A stretch of DNA of 64,000 nt from Nocardioides sp. YR527 (GCF_900101045.1 NZ_FNFN01000002.1:496001-560000); one strand, 5' to 3'. Positions 7,879-16,789 are shown, counted from the stretch's first letter. The notes: generated by a model from the letters alone, not told the origin. Numbers and translations: made by a program.

Positions 7879-9266
7879 CAACGCGTCCTAGCGATGGTGA
7901 GCGTGTCGACCTCGGAGCCGTCCGTGGCGATGACTTCGAGGTCCAGCCTCGCCTGCCCCTGGGCGTCGCGCGGGTGGGCATCGAAGAACGCGACCGAGTG
8001 GGTCGCGTCGCCGACGGCGCGGTAGGTGGTGGGCTCGGGGATCTTCAGGCCGTGCGCGTCGGTGTAGTAGGAGAGCACCGGCAGGACGTCGGGGTAGGTC
8101 GAGCCGCCACCGCCGCCGGCGGTGATGTAGATCGTCCCCTGGTTGGTGCTGACCGTGGAGCCGCGCGGCGCCTCCTGGACCGGCTTGCCGTCGCGCATCA
8201 GGTGGGTGCGCTCGTAGCAGTGGTTGTGGCCGTTGATCACGACGTCGACCTGGTAGCGGTCGAAGAGCGCCTCCCAGCGGTCGCGGATGCCGCCGTCCGA
8301 GGCGTGCGCGATGTTGGTGCAGTAGGCGCACTGGTGGAAGCCGACCAGGATGAAGTCGATGTCGTTGCGGCCCCGGAAGTCGGCGAGCTGCTGCTCCAGC
8401 CAGCCGTCGAGGGTGTCGCCGAGGTATCCCGCGTTCCGCGTGTACTCGTACGTCGCGTCGTTGCCGTCGAGGGCGATGAAGGCCACGTTGCCGCGGACGA
8501 AGGAGTAGGTCTCCTGTCCGCCGCCGGCACCGTTGCCGGGGTGTCGGAAGCGAGCGCGATGGCCGTCGTAGCCGAGCTCGCCGTTGCCGTTCTCCATCTC
8601 GTGGTTCCCGACGACGGTCATCCACGGGATCCCGTTGGCGCTGGGCTGGATCTGGGTCAGGAGCTCGTCCCAGACACCGAAGTCCTGCTGCGTCTTCCTG
8701 CTCTTGCCCTGGCCTCCGGTGTCGGCGTACGCGATGTCGCCGACGACGAAGGCGAACTCGGCGCCCTGCTGACGGATCAGGTTCACGTTGCGCGCGGCGT
8801 CCTCGGCCACGCCCATGTCGCCGAAGGCGGCGAACCGGAAGGACCTCGTGGCCTTCGGGGCGGTGGTGAACGAGCCCCTCGTCGGGGAGCCCCCGTCGTG
8901 GCTGAGCCGGTAGTAGTAGCGCGTGCCCGCTCGCAGGTCGCTGAGATCGACGTGGTGGTAGACGCTGTCGACCCGGATCGTGGAGAGCGACTCGGGTCGC
9001 AGGGTGAGGCCGTAGTCAGGCGTCACGCCCAGGTCGAGCCGTGGCGCCTGCACCGACCCGGCGGTCGACCAGGAGACGTTCATCTGCTTGACCGGGTCGG
9101 CACCGTAGGACAGATGTACGCCGGTGGCCGGCGCGGCCGACCTGGCCGCCTGTGTCCACAGCATCGGGCCGGCGACGACGCCGGCACCACCGATCAGGCC
9201 GGCCTTGAGCAAGGTGCGCCTGGAAGGGGCCAGCGCGGTGGGGCCAATGTGGGGGCGATCGGTCAC
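7878..9266 (-). CDS. Tat-exported purple-acid-phosphatase-like metallophosphoesterase
   Basis: A 462-residue secreted phosphatase. A twin-arginine signal (SRRTLLKAGLIGGAG, about residues 15-30) leads to an N-terminal fibronectin-like domain (about 45-135) and a calcineurin-like domain with the ordered metal motifs FGDMGVAED, GDIAYAD, GNHEME, GFHQC and NGHNHCYERT. This order and spacing match purple acid phosphatases; the di-metal centre hydrolyses phosphomonoesters outside the cell after Tat export with its cofactors. The start is GTG 9266. It is the first gene of a pair with the GT2 gene. Confidence 0.93.
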   Translation of the reverse strand: MTDRPHIGPTALAPSRRTLLKAGLIGGAGVVAGPMLWTQAARSAAPATGVHLSYGADPVKQMNVSWSTAGSVQAPRLDLGVTPDYGLTLRPESLSTIRVDSVYHHVDLSDLRAGTRYYYRLSHDGGSPTRGSFTTAPKATRSFRFAAFGDMGVAEDAARNVNLIRQQGAEFAFVVGDIAYADTGGQGKSRKTQQDFGVWDELLTQIQPSANGIPWMTVVGNHEMENGNGELGYDGHRARFRHPGNGAGGGQETYSFVRGNVAFIALDGNDATYEYTRNAGYLGDTLDGWLEQQLADFRGRNDIDFILVGFHQCAYCTNIAHASDGGIRDRWEALFDRYQVDVVINGHNHCYERTHLMRDGKPVQEAPRGSTVSTNQGTIYITAGGGGGSTYPDVLPVLSYYTDAHGLKIPEPTTYRAVGDATHSVAFFDAHPRDAQGQARLDLEVIATDGSEVDTLTIARTR

Positions 9267-9343
9267 GGGAGGATCAACGCATAGGTAGGCGAGACGTTAG
9301 GCCACGTGCGGTGTCGCCGGGGTGAACGAGTGGTGATCGTTCG

Positions 9344-10249
9344 TCACACGGCAACATGAGATGCGGCCATTTGTGCGCCGAAGGCTGCGTTGTCGCGTAC
9401 CAGCGCGATGTTGGTCGCCAGGGAGTCACCGCCGGTCAGCTCGACGATTCTGGCGAGCAGGAACGGGGTGATGTCCTTGCCGTGGATGTCGCGGGCCTCG
9501 GCGTCGGCGAGGGCCTGGTCGATGTGCTTCCCGATCACCTCGGCGGGGATCTCGTCGGCGGCCGGGACCGGGTTGGCGATGACCAGGCCGCTGGGGAGGC
9601 CGAGGTCCCAGGTGGCCTTCATCACCGCGGCGGCCTCCTCGGGGCCGTCGATGCGCAGCGGCGCAGCGAACCCGGAGCTGCGGGAGTAGAAGGCCGGGAA
9701 CTCGTCGCTCCCGTTGACCAGGACCGGCACCCCATAGGTCTCCAGGGTCTCCAGGGTCAGGCCGATGTCGAGGATCGACTTCACCCCGGCGCTGACCACC
9801 GCGACCTGGGTGCGAGCGAGCTCGGTCAGGTCGGCGGAGATGTCGAAGGACGTCGCCGCACCCCGGTGTACGCCACCGAGCCCTCCGGTCACGAACGTCC
9901 TGATCCCGACCATGGCCGCCAGGCGCATGGTGGCCGCGACCGTGGTCGCGCCGTGGAGACCGCGGGCGACGACGTAGGGAAGGTCGCGGACGCTGACCTT
10001 GGTCACCTCGGGGTCGGAGGCGAGCAGCTCGAGGTCGTCCTGGTCGAGGCCGGCGCGCGGAACGCCGTCGAGCAGCGCGATCGTGGCCGGGACGGCGCCG
10101 TTGTCGCGCACGATCTGCTCGACCTCGGTGGCCATCTTGACGTTGTCGGGATAGGGCATGCCGTGGCTGATGATCGTCGACTCGAGCGCGACGACCGGTC
10201 GGTCCTCGGCGAGCGCCGTGGCGACCTCCTCGGTGAGCCTCACCTTCAC
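9344..10249 (-). CDS. psuG: Pseudouridine-5'-phosphate glycosidase
   Basis: A 301-residue enzyme of the PsuG/IndA family, which cleaves the C-C glycosidic bond of pseudouridine 5'-phosphate to uracil and ribose 5-phosphate. Recognisable blocks are VALESTIISHGMPYPDN at residues 18-34, TVAATMRLA, FVTGGLGGVHRG and LPSGLVIANPVP; the Mn-binding Asp and catalytic Lys are expected within these. Its ATG (10249) overlaps the stop of the kinase gene by four bases. Kinase first, glycosidase second is the classic pseudouridine catabolism operon. Confidence 0.93.
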   Translation of the reverse strand: MKVRLTEEVATALAEDRPVVALESTIISHGMPYPDNVKMATEVEQIVRDNGAVPATIALLDGVPRAGLDQDDLELLASDPEVTKVSVRDLPYVVARGLHGATTVAATMRLAAMVGIRTFVTGGLGGVHRGAATSFDISADLTELARTQVAVVSAGVKSILDIGLTLETLETYGVPVLVNGSDEFPAFYSRSSGFAAPLRIDGPEEAAAVMKATWDLGLPSGLVIANPVPAADEIPAEVIGKHIDQALADAEARDIHGKDITPFLLARIVELTGGDSLATNIALVRDNAAFGAQMAASHVAV

Positions 10250-11184
10250 GCGAGCTCCCGCACGAGGGTCTCGTTGAGGTCCATCCGGACGGTGTCGTGG
10301 GTGCCACAGGTCAGCGCTGCCGCGGCGTGCCCGAACCGGGCCGCCTCGACCAGGTCGACGTCACGGAGGACCTCGTGCATGAACGCGGCCAGCATCGCGT
10401 CGCCGGCGCCGGTGACGTCGACGACATCGGTCGGCACAGCGGGAAGCTCCTGGTAGACGTCGTTGTAGCTGATCACCGAGCCGCGGGCGCCGAGGCGCAC
10501 CCAGACGACGCCGACACCGCGGTCGTGCAGCGAGTGGACGGCCTTCTCGATCTCGGCATCGGTGCCGGCGGGCAGGTCGGTCAGCGCCGCCAGCTCGGCC
10601 TGGTTGGGTGTGACCAGGTAGAGCTCGCGATCGGCCCGGATCAGGTCCCGCGCCCGCCTCGCCTTCGACACCGAGACCGGGTCGAACCCGACGGGCACGC
10701 CGAACTCGCGGGCGAGGTCGATCGCCACGTCGGCGGTGCGGACCGGGATGTTGCCCTCGACGAGCACGCCACGAGCGTTCTTGATCAGGTCGCGGGCCGC
10801 CTCCACGACCAGCGGGGAGAACTCGTCGGTCGCGGCCATGTCGGCCACCGCGACCACCAGCTCGCCGGAGGAGTCGAGCACGGCGTTGTAGGTGCCGGTA
10901 CGTACGTCTGCCCGGCGTCGGACGTAGGTGCAGTCGACGCCGACGTCCTCGGTGTAGCTGATCACCTCGTCGCCGATCGGGTCGTCGCCGACGACCGAGA
11001 CCAGCGCCACCGAGTCACCCAGCCGGGCGAGGTTCTCCGCGACGTTGCGGCCCACCCCACCGGGCGAGAGGCCGGCGGATCCGGACATGCTCGAACCCAT
11101 CACCACCTGCTCGTGGGCCCGAGCGTGGAGATCCATGTTGGAGCCGCCGATCACGACGATGTCTGGCGGAGATTGCGGATTCAT
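10246..11184 (-). CDS. psuK: PfkB-family sugar kinase, probable pseudouridine kinase
   Basis: A ribokinase/PfkB-fold kinase (312 residues from ATG 11184). The N-terminal PfkB signature is GLSPGGVGRNVAENLARLG, and the C-terminal signature DVTGAGDAMLAAFM contains the catalytic Asp and anion hole. The fusion-like overlap with psuG and the IGGSNMDLHARAH N-terminus support pseudouridine kinase. I prefer ATG 11184 because family members begin close to the first beta strand; the frame stays open to an ATG at 11226, and neither has a clear ribosome site. Confidence 0.88.
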   Translation of the reverse strand: MNPQSPPDIVVIGGSNMDLHARAHEQVVMGSSMSGSAGLSPGGVGRNVAENLARLGDSVALVSVVGDDPIGDEVISYTEDVGVDCTYVRRRADVRTGTYNAVLDSSGELVVAVADMAATDEFSPLVVEAARDLIKNARGVLVEGNIPVRTADVAIDLAREFGVPVGFDPVSVSKARRARDLIRADRELYLVTPNQAELAALTDLPAGTDAEIEKAVHSLHDRGVGVVWVRLGARGSVISYNDVYQELPAVPTDVVDVTGAGDAMLAAFMHEVLRDVDLVEAARFGHAAAALTCGTHDTVRMDLNETLVRELA

Positions 11185-11271
11185 CACTTGAATCGTAAGT
11201 GGGGTGCTCAGATCTCGCCCCCTCATAAAGTATGAACTTGACGCGAGGGGTGATGACGCAACCTGGTCGAG

Positions 11272-12198
11272 CTAGTACGTCAGTCGGTCGGCGCCGCTTC
11301 CTCCGGCAAGCTTGTCGGCTCCAGACCCACCGATGAGTCGGTCCTGACCATCTCCTCCGGACAAGGTGTCGTTGCCGGATCCACCAGAGAGCCAGTCCCT
11401 GCCGACGCCACCGAAAACCTCATCGGCGCCACCGCCGGCCTCGACCTCGTCATTGCCGCCCTCACCCCAGATCCGGTCGCCATCGCCACCACCCTTGATC
11501 ACGTCGTCGCCGGACGATCCCCAGATCCGGTCGCGCCCGTCCTCCCCGATGAGCCGGTCGGCCCCGGCGCCTCCGTACATCCTGTCGTCTCCGCCGACAC
11601 CGTAGAGCCCGTCGTCACCGGCACCGCCGTAGAGGTGGTCGTGGTCCGCCCCGCCCACGAGGAAGTCGCGACCGAGACCTCCGTAGATGCGGTCATTCCC
11701 CGGCCCCGCCCAGATCGCGTCGTTGCCGGCGCCGCCGTAGACGAGGTCGTTCCCCGCACCGCCGTAGACGTCGCCGCCGCTGCGGGATCGGACGTGGACC
11801 GTGTCGGCGCCGTTGCCCCCACTGATGTAGGTCCAATTGTTGCTGCCGTAGATGGTGTCGTTGCCGTTGCCACCGTAAAGCTCGGGCCCGGAGTACTCGA
11901 CGATGCCGCCGTAGATGACGTCGTCACCATCGCCTCCGTAGATCTTTCCGCGCGGGCCGTCCTCCAGACGACAGATCGTGTCGTCGCCCGCAAGGCCGTA
12001 GGTTTCGGAGCTCTCGTAGCCGGTGAGGATGACGTCGTCGCCGTTGGTCGGTCTCTCGCCGTACCTCATGTCGACGGTGACCGTCTTACCGCCGCAGGTG
12101 GCGCCCCCGGCGGCAGCGGCGGGCCCGAGGCCCATAACGACCACGGCAGCGGGAAGAACAACAGCAGCGGCCACGGCGTGGCACCAACGAAAACGCAT
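11272..12198 (-). CDS. Secreted RTX-type (hemolysin-like) calcium-binding repeat protein
   Basis: A 308-residue protein with a signal peptide (about 1-30, ending PAAAAG), a conserved head CGGKTVTVDMRYGERP, and then nearly the whole chain made of nine-residue GGxGxDxhx repeats that fold as a calcium-loaded parallel beta-roll. No catalytic domain is visible. The ATG at 12198 has GGAG seven bases upstream. It shares the head module with the larger RTX gene at 20293-21933, so the two are paralogues. There is no type I secretion gene nearby, and the N-terminal signal suggests Sec export. Confidence 0.87.
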   Translation of the reverse strand: MRFRWCHAVAAAVVLPAAVVVMGLGPAAAAGGATCGGKTVTVDMRYGERPTNGDDVILTGYESSETYGLAGDDTICRLEDGPRGKIYGGDGDDVIYGGIVEYSGPELYGGNGNDTIYGSNNWTYISGGNGADTVHVRSRSGGDVYGGAGNDLVYGGAGNDAIWAGPGNDRIYGGLGRDFLVGGADHDHLYGGAGDDGLYGVGGDDRMYGGAGADRLIGEDGRDRIWGSSGDDVIKGGGDGDRIWGEGGNDEVEAGGGADEVFGGVGRDWLSGGSGNDTLSGGDGQDRLIGGSGADKLAGGSGADRLTY

Positions 12199-12362
12199 GA
12201 ACGAGCTCCATCTATCCGAACGAGCGAGTCGAGCAGTCACCTCGTCCCGGACACGACCGATCTGCGAGCGGGACGCTAGCAGCGCAGGCGTGTCGGCAGG
12301 GGTGAACCCGGCGTCCGTTCACAACCTGTGCCCGACGCGAGGAGCACCAGTGCCCTCGAGCT

Positions 12363-13631
12363 TCAGCCGAGGAGCTCGCGGCCGATCTCGTCGACGGAGC
12401 GGCAGCCGACGAGTCCGAGGGAGAGGTCGAGCTCGGCGATCATGTGCTCCAGGACGGCCTGGACACCGGCGGCGCCGGCGAGGGCGAGGCCGTAGACGTA
12501 GGGGCGGCCGAGGAGGACCGCGTCGGACCCCAGGGCGAGCGCCTTGAGGATGTCGGCGCCGGAGCGGATGCCGGAGTCGAAGAGGACCGGGATGCGGCCG
12601 TCGACCTCGTCGACGATGCTCGGCAGAGCGTCGATCGAGGCGATGGCGCCGTCGACCTGACGGCCACCGTGGTTGGAGACGATGATCCCGTCGACACCGT
12701 GCTCGAGCGCGCGCCGGGCGTCCTCGGGCGCCTGGAGCCCCTTCAGCACGATCGGCAGGTCGGTTATCTCCCGCAGCCGGTCGAGGTCGTCCCAGATCAG
12801 GTCGGAGCGGGAGAAGACGTCGAGGAAGGTCTCGACCGCGGCTCGGCCGTGGCCGGAGCGGAGGTTGTCGACGAGCTTGCCGGGATGGTGCTGGGCCATC
12901 GAGGCGACCGCGGTGAGGGCCGAGGGGATCTCCCGGAGCCCGGGTCGCACGCTCGTCCCGCTCCTGTCCGCGAGCCGGGCCTCGACGAGGGCACGGAAGG
13001 CCGGGTCGGAGGTGTACTGCGCGATCCCCAGCCCCCGCGCGAAGGGCAGATAGCCCAGATCGAGATCACGCGTACGCCACCCCAGCATGTGCGTGTCGAG
13101 GGTGACGACCAGCGCGTCGGAGCCGATGGCCTCGGCGCGGCGTACGAAGGACTCGACGATCGACTCGTCCTTCGACCAGTAGAGCTGGTAGAGCCGCGGG
13201 GTGTCGCCCAGGTCCTCGGCGACCTCCTCCATCGGGACCGACGCCTGGGTGGAGATCACCATCGGGATGCCCGTCGCGCGGGCCGCCGCGGCGACCTCGT
13301 GCTCGGCGCGGGGGTGGGCCAGCTCGAGCACGCCGACCGGGCCGAGCATCAGCGGCGCTGGCATGTCCACACCGAACAGCGTGGTGCGCAGGTCGCGGCT
13401 CTCGACGTTGGTGAGCATGCGTGGCACCAGCCGGTAGTGGTCGAAGGCGGCGGTGTTGGCGGCGACCGTGCGGTGCTGACCGGCTCCGCCGTCGACGTAC
13501 GCCCAGGCCTCCTTGCTCATCGCCCGCTGGGCGGCCTCGGCGAGTGCCGAGGGTTCGGTCGGCACCACGGGACGGTGGCCGAACAGGCCCTTGCGGAAGA
13601 TGGCCGACTGCAGGTCTCTGCCGATGCTCAC
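12363..13631 (-). CDS. FMN-dependent alpha-hydroxy-acid oxidase, lactate 2-monooxygenase-like
   Basis: A 422-residue TIM-barrel flavoprotein of the glycolate oxidase/lactate dehydrogenase family. FMN and substrate motifs are present: MLGPVGVLELAH, VISTQASVPMEEV, LYWSKDES, the catalytic VSNHGGRQVDGA (His base and Arg), and FDSGIRSG followed by LGRPYVYGL. The long loop between barrel strands 4 and 5 (TRDLDLGYLPFARGLG to GKLVDNLR) is like lactate 2-monooxygenase, which turns L-lactate into acetate, CO2 and water. No membrane segment is present. A 32-base palindrome lies just before the start codon. Confidence 0.88.
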   Translation of the reverse strand: MSIGRDLQSAIFRKGLFGHRPVVPTEPSALAEAAQRAMSKEAWAYVDGGAGQHRTVAANTAAFDHYRLVPRMLTNVESRDLRTTLFGVDMPAPLMLGPVGVLELAHPRAEHEVAAAARATGIPMVISTQASVPMEEVAEDLGDTPRLYQLYWSKDESIVESFVRRAEAIGSDALVVTLDTHMLGWRTRDLDLGYLPFARGLGIAQYTSDPAFRALVEARLADRSGTSVRPGLREIPSALTAVASMAQHHPGKLVDNLRSGHGRAAVETFLDVFSRSDLIWDDLDRLREITDLPIVLKGLQAPEDARRALEHGVDGIIVSNHGGRQVDGAIASIDALPSIVDEVDGRIPVLFDSGIRSGADILKALALGSDAVLLGRPYVYGLALAGAAGVQAVLEHMIAELDLSLGLVGCRSVDEIGRELLG

Positions 13632-13651
13632 GCGCGAAGGCTACTCGCGGA

Positions 13652-13683
13652 GGGCATTTTCCCGCCATGGCGGGAAAATGCCC
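13652..13683. repeat. Perfect 32-bp palindrome
   Basis: GGGCATTTTCCCGCCA (13652-13667) is followed directly by its exact reverse complement (13668-13683). It lies between the end of the TetR gene (13694) and the start of the flavin oxidase gene (13631), both on the minus strand. It could be a terminator stem for tetR (A4/T4 stretches are inside the arms) or a regulator site for the oxidase. Confidence 0.85.
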
Positions 13684-13693
13684 GCGCACCCGC

Positions 13694-14338
13694 TCAGCGC
13701 CCGGCCGGGTCGGCCACGACGGCCGCGGGCGGCTCCGCGCCGGACAGCGCCACGATGAGCCGGTAGCACCGCGCGGTCATCTCGCTCCGCGTGACCTCGG
13801 GATGATCGAGCCACCAGGTGACGAGCGAGTCGACGACGTTCATCCACACCGCGGTCATCGCGGAGACATCGAGCGGGTCGTCGTCACCGACGAGCGCCAT
13901 CAGCTCGCCGACGCCCTCCATCGCCAGCCGGGTGATCCGGTCGGTGTAGACGGCCCTCACAGCGGCGACGTCACCCGTGTCCGGGGCGGTCCCGTCGAAG
14001 AAGAGCCGCCACAGCCACGGCTGGGGCTCGAGGATGCTGAAGATCCCGTCGAGGGTGCGCAGACCGCGCTCCAGACCGACCGAGTCGTCGGCGGCGACCC
14101 GCTCCATATCGCCGGCGAGCAGCTCGGCGCCATAGGTGAGGCAGGCGGAGAAGAGGCCTTCCTTGGAACCGAAGTACTGGTAGACCAGCGGTTTCGAGAT
14201 GCCCGCGTCGGCAGCGATCCCCGCGACCGACGCCTTGGCGAACCCGATGGTGCCGAACACCTCACAGGCCGCCCGCACGATCTGCAGCTCGCGGTCGGCG
14301 CGCGGGACGCCCTTGGTTCCAGCGTTGGCCCGTGACAT
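13694..14338 (-). CDS. TetR/AcrR family transcriptional regulator
   Basis: A 214-residue repressor with an N-terminal TetR helix-turn-helix (about residues 17-65: RAACEVFGTIGFAKASVAGI, then GISKPLVYQYFGSKEGLFSA) and a helical ligand domain. The ATG at 14338 is seven bases after a TAGACT -10 box, so the transcript is probably leaderless. It diverges from the sterol-desaturase-family gene with a 35-base imperfect palindrome between them, which is probably its own operator. The flavin oxidase downstream may be cotranscribed. Confidence 0.88.
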   Translation of the reverse strand: MSRANAGTKGVPRADRELQIVRAACEVFGTIGFAKASVAGIAADAGISKPLVYQYFGSKEGLFSACLTYGAELLAGDMERVAADDSVGLERGLRTLDGIFSILEPQPWLWRLFFDGTAPDTGDVAAVRAVYTDRITRLAMEGVGELMALVGDDDPLDVSAMTAVWMNVVDSLVTWWLDHPEVTRSEMTARCYRLIVALSGAEPPAAVVADPAGR

Positions 14339-14359
14339 GTCCGAGAGTCTAGCGGCGGC

Positions 14360-14394
14360 ATATGACCTTGAGGTAACTTACTCGAAGGTCATAT
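14360..14394. promoter_or_regulatory. TetR operator candidate
   Basis: A 35-base near-palindrome: outer arms ATATGACCTT (14360-14369) and AAGGTCATAT (14385-14394) match perfectly, and the inner GGTAA-C-TTACT core also pairs in part (14 of 17 positions overall). It sits midway between the divergent tetR and desaturase genes and overlaps both expected promoters. Confidence 0.7.
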
Positions 14395-14410
14395 CCCTGG
14401 GAGGTCCCCC

Positions 14411-15325
14411 ATGAACGACATGCTCGACCCGTTGAAGAACCCCTTGACGTACGCCATCCCGTTCTTCGTCATCTCGATCCTCATCGAGCTGGCGGCGCTG
14501 AAATGGCTCGACCACGACGACAACCTGGCCGGTTACGTCTTCAAGGACGCGCGCACCTCGGTGCTGATGGGCCTCGGCTCGATCGTGTCGATGACCGTGT
14601 TCAAGGTGCTGACCTTCGCGGTCTACGCGGCGATCTTCGCCTACGCGTCGCTGTGGCAGATCCCGGAGACGTGGTGGGGACTGGCGATCTCGGTCGTGGT
14701 CGTCGACCTCGCCTACTACTGGAACCACCGCTTCGTGCATCGGACCCGAGTCGGCTGGGCGGCGCACCAGGCACACCACTCGAGCGAGTACATGACGTTC
14801 GCGACCGCGCTGCGCCAGAAGTGGAACCCGTGGTTCGAGTTCTTCTTCTTCCTGCCGCTGCCGTTCCTCGGCATCTCCCCGGCGGCGATCTACATCGCCT
14901 TCTCGATCAACCTGATCTACCAGTTCTTCGTGCACACCGAGACGGTCGGCAAGCTGTGGCGTCCGATCGAGCTCGTCTTCAACACCCCGAGCCACCATCG
15001 CGTCCACCATGGCTCCGACCCGGAGTACCTGGACAAGAACTACGCCGGCATCCTGATCGTCTGGGACCGCCTCTTCGGGACGTTCCAACCGGAGGTCCAG
15101 CGCCCGACGTACGGCCTGACCTACAAGGTCGACACCTACAACCTTCTCCGGCTGGAGTACGGCGCGTTCCGTGAGCTCTGGGACGACGTACGCAGCGCCG
15201 ACGGCTGGCGGCTCAAGCTGAGCTACGCATTCCGGCCGCCGGGGTGGGCGCCGGAGGCTGACCTATCGTCGATGCGGCGGCCTGAGCCCGTCGAAGGGTA
15301 TGCAGACCAGCGGACACATCCCTAG
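14411..15325 (+). CDS. Sterol desaturase/fatty acid hydroxylase family membrane protein
   Basis: A 304-residue membrane-bound di-iron oxygenase-like protein. It has the histidine clusters HRFVH (HX3H, near residue 112), HQAHH (HX2HH, near 122) and HRVHH (HX2HH, near 200) between four or so hydrophobic segments. GGGAGG precedes the ATG. The last 16-17 residues (around RRPEPVEGY) are encoded by a palindromic repeat element, so the native C-terminus has been replaced. The divergent TetR regulator is its likely repressor. Substrate (sterol, hopanoid or lipid) is not determinable. Confidence 0.9.
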   Translation: MNDMLDPLKNPLTYAIPFFVISILIELAALKWLDHDDNLAGYVFKDARTSVLMGLGSIVSMTVFKVLTFAVYAAIFAYASLWQIPETWWGLAISVVVVDLAYYWNHRFVHRTRVGWAAHQAHHSSEYMTFATALRQKWNPWFEFFFFLPLPFLGISPAAIYIAFSINLIYQFFVHTETVGKLWRPIELVFNTPSHHRVHHGSDPEYLDKNYAGILIVWDRLFGTFQPEVQRPTYGLTYKVDTYNLLRLEYGAFRELWDDVRSADGWRLKLSYAFRPPGWAPEADLSSMRRPEPVEGYADQRTHP

Positions 15326-15375
15326 CGGACCTCCGCGCGGGATGTGCGCCTTCGGCTGCATACCTTGACGAAGGA
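15279..15375. repeat. REP-like palindromic element with PEPVEG-encoding core
   Basis: GGCCTGAGCCCGTCGAAGGG at 15279-15298 is a widespread bacterial repeat core. It is followed by an inverted repeat, GGTATGCAG (15297-15305) against CTGCATACC (15356-15364), with inner arms ACATCCC and GGGATGT. The element fills the space between two convergent genes and supplies the end of the desaturase frame. Confidence 0.65.
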
Positions 15376-15386
15376 ACCGCCCCGCG

Positions 15387-15998
15387 TCAGGAGGGCTTCC
15401 GCCGCCCGAGGATCATCACGATGACCAAGCCGAGGATGCCGACGACGACGAGCGCGACGCCGGGGGCGGCGACCTCGACGAGCTTCTGACCCTCGGGAGA
15501 ATCCGGCTCGCTGAAGCTCACCTGCTGGGGCTCGGGGGCGATCACCTCTGGGAACTCCTTGGCGATCTCGGCCTGGAGCTTGTCGGTGTACTCCTCGACG
15601 CGCGGTGCGGTGCCGGCGGCGAGGATCGTGCCGCCCTTCTTCTGCACGAAGAAGTAGTAGTCCTCGTTGGCGGTCAACGACTTCTTCTGGCACACACCGG
15701 GGTTGAGCGCGACGTCGAGGTTGCTGCCGCCGGTGACGCCCTTGAGCGCCTTGACGACGGTCACCGGGTAGACCACCTGGCCCTTGGCGCCGGCCTTCCC
15801 GGGTCCGGTCACCCGCGCATGGAAGACCAGCGGCTCCTGGACCGCGTCGCTGAGCACGAAGGCGGGGCACTTCGCGGGAGCCGCAACCGGGGATGCCGAG
15901 GCAGGGGCGGGGCTCGTCATGACCACCGCGGCCACCGCAAGAGCGAAGGCAGCGAGGAACTGGGGGACGCGGCGCATGGCGAAGATCAAACCAGTCAC
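15387..15998 (-). CDS. Membrane-anchored exported protein, unknown function
   Basis: 203 residues with a signal peptide (about 8-35, ending SPAPASA), an extracellular domain of about 130 residues with two cysteines (KCPAFVL and GVCQKKS), and a C-terminal membrane helix followed by RRKPS, so it is type I anchored. The paired cysteines and the ARVTGPG/YYFFVQKK strands vaguely recall NTR/TIMP-like domains, but I cannot assign a family. GTG 15998 overlaps the HAD gene's stop (GTGA), favouring it over ATG 15977; both give a usable signal peptide. Confidence 0.8.
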   Translation of the reverse strand: MTGLIFAMRRVPQFLAAFALAVAAVVMTSPAPASASPVAAPAKCPAFVLSDAVQEPLVFHARVTGPGKAGAKGQVVYPVTVVKALKGVTGGSNLDVALNPGVCQKKSLTANEDYYFFVQKKGGTILAAGTAPRVEEYTDKLQAEIAKEFPEVIAPEPQQVSFSEPDSPEGQKLVEVAAPGVALVVVGILGLVIVMILGRRKPS

Positions 15999-16789
15999 AG
16001 GCCGAAGACTCCAGCCAGGACCCGCGCGACACCGTCATCTTCGTGCCCGGGCGCCAGATGCGACGCGCACGCGACCACGCTCGGATGGGCGTCCGCCATG
16101 GCGTACGAGGTCCCGGCCCAGGTCAGCATCGGCAGGTCGTTGGGCATGTCACCGAAGGCGATCACGTCCGCATCGGAGATGCCGAGCTCGGTGCAGACCA
16201 GCTCGAGCGTGGAGGCCTTGGTGACGCCGGGAGCGCTGATCTCCAGCAGCGGGAACGACGAGTGGGTGACGTTGACGCGATCACCGACGACGGCCGCCGC
16301 GGCCGCGAGCAGCTCGTCGGCGTCGTCGTGGTCGTGACGCCGGGCGAGCAGCTTGATCAGCGGCTCGTCGGCGAGCTCCTCGATCGGCGCGATGCGCTTG
16401 GCGGGCCGGAGGGCATCGGAGGTGTGGGCGGCGAACTCGGGCTCGCACGACCAGCCCTCGAGCGACTCGGTCGCGAAGACCAGTCCGGGGACCTCGTCCT
16501 TCAGCACCGCTGCCACCTCGGCGGTCAGGGTCGGCTCGATCAGCCGGGTGAGCCGGGGCTGATCGCTGGCGACGTCCCAGACCAGGGCTCCGTTGGAGAC
16601 GATCGCCAGCCCGACGCTGCCGATGTGCTCGAAGAGCTCACGGGTCCAGCGCAGCGGCCGACCGGTCACGAAGATGACCGGCACGCCGATCTCCTCGAGC
16701 TTCACGAGTACGTCACGCGTGAAGTCCGATACCGAACCGTCCGCTCTGACCAGGGTGCCGTCCAGGTCGGTGGCGACCAGCTTCGGCAT
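15995..16789 (-). CDS. HAD-superfamily hydrolase, Cof subfamily (IIB)
   Basis: A 264-residue cytosolic phosphatase. Motif I DLDGTLV carries the Asp nucleophile near residue 8, motif II is FVTGRPLRW, and the C-terminal motif IV is AFGDMPNDLPML. Between them lies the C2B cap (about 85-190) that defines Cof-type enzymes, which dephosphorylate sugar phosphates, pyridoxal phosphate or FMN-like compounds. ATG 16789 is preferred: GAGGA lies six bases upstream, whereas ATG 16795 abuts it. The start region overlaps the GNAT stop. A second Cof-type gene lies two genes upstream. Confidence 0.9.
   Translation of the reverse strand: MPKLVATDLDGTLVRADGSVSDFTRDVLVKLEEIGVPVIFVTGRPLRWTRELFEHIGSVGLAIVSNGALVWDVASDQPRLTRLIEPTLTAEVAAVLKDEVPGLVFATESLEGWSCEPEFAAHTSDALRPAKRIAPIEELADEPLIKLLARRHDHDDADELLAAAAAVVGDRVNVTHSSFPLLEISAPGVTKASTLELVCTELGISDADVIAFGDMPNDLPMLTWAGTSYAMADAHPSVVACASHLAPGHEDDGVARVLAGVFGL

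Noticed and set aside
11272..12240. Tandem GC-rich repeats resembling a CRISPR array
   Set aside because: Period is 27 bases (nine codons), units vary in sequence and translate as GGxGxDxhx calcium repeats in a single frame; no constant direct repeat with unique spacers and no cas genes.
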